Of a DNA stretch of 5,608 nt, positions 5,524 through 5,608 are shown in pieces. The stretch comes from Gammaproteobacteria bacterium (GTDB taxonomy: Bacteria; Pseudomonadota; Gammaproteobacteria; DRLM01). The position numbers and the translations under genes were made by a program. The notes under the pieces were generated by a model, which did not search any database, was not told the DNA's origin, and saw nothing but the letters and a program-made list of their open reading frames with translations. The DNA is taken from NCBI GenBank assembly GCA_015490395.1, contig WFXX01000123.1:1-5608 (forward strand). Direction: 5' to 3'. The first letter of the stretch is position 1. Every line of letters starts with the position of its first letter.

Positions 5524-5608
5524 CGGGAACCCCCCTTTTTGTTGCGGGAACTCAAACGCTTAGCCGATCTTTAGACCATGTCCAAACTGTAGCGGAAGGG
5601 CGAAGGAC
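5524..5608 (-). other. Upstream region of the peroxiredoxin gene
   Basis: This 85-nt stretch is less GC-rich than the genes and must hold at least part of the peroxiredoxin promoter. On the minus strand it contains TTGGACA, CTAAAGATC and TTTGAG, but I could not pair a convincing -35 with a -10 at 16-18 nt, and no clear OxyR half-site series is visible. The remaining promoter sequence may lie beyond the window. Confidence 0.3.

Noticed and set aside
4912..5574. 220-codon plus-strand frame opposite the peroxiredoxin
   Set aside because: The minus-strand frame is an unmistakable 2-Cys peroxiredoxin; the plus frame is its antisense shadow.
5524..5608. OxyR or SoxS operator upstream of the peroxiredoxin
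   Set aside because: I could not find ATAG/CTAT half-sites at the expected spacing or a convincing Sox box.

Overview
The window is GC-rich bacterial chromosome. It carries the gammaproteobacterial order asmA-mutY-yggX, and the proteins resemble gammaproteobacterial ones. High GC, GTG starts and Arg/Leu/Ala-rich proteins fit a high-GC gammaproteobacterium (Chromatiales/Ectothiorhodospiraceae-like), but I cannot fix the genus from this window. I see no mobile element, CRISPR array, tRNA or rRNA, and no clear sign of horizontal transfer.

Left block (about 1-1260, minus strand). Transcription appears to start near 1250 and run leftwards. It covers a 154-aa membrane protein with a four-cysteine zinc ribbon (728-1192), a possible 31-aa single-helix membrane peptide directly downstream in the same reading frame (617-712), and a 172-aa protein of the 'host attachment'/BaeRF family 12 type (23-541). 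The first two are not assignable to a known pathway. The small ORF after the in-frame UGA is the least ordinary feature here.

Central block (about 1288-4827, plus strand). asmA (AsmA-family envelope protein), mutY (adenine DNA glycosylase) and yggX (Fe(II)-trafficking protein) form a tight operon. asmA and mutY overlap by a GTGA, and the mutY stop codon lies inside the yggX ribosome binding site, so translation is probably coupled. MutY keeps its catalytic Glu and Asp and its four Fe-S cysteines, but has Gln where E. coli has Lys142.

Right block (4828-5608). A 26-nt perfect palindrome between the convergent ends of yggX and a typical 2-Cys peroxiredoxin gene (4927-5523, minus strand) is probably a bidirectional terminator.

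Functionally, mutY (8-oxoG:A repair), yggX (iron and Fe-S protection) and the peroxiredoxin (peroxide removal) all deal with oxidative damage. Whether they are co-regulated is inference; I found no convincing OxyR or SoxS site. Most of the window is conserved housekeeping sequence, and I do not see a clear undescribed multi-gene system.
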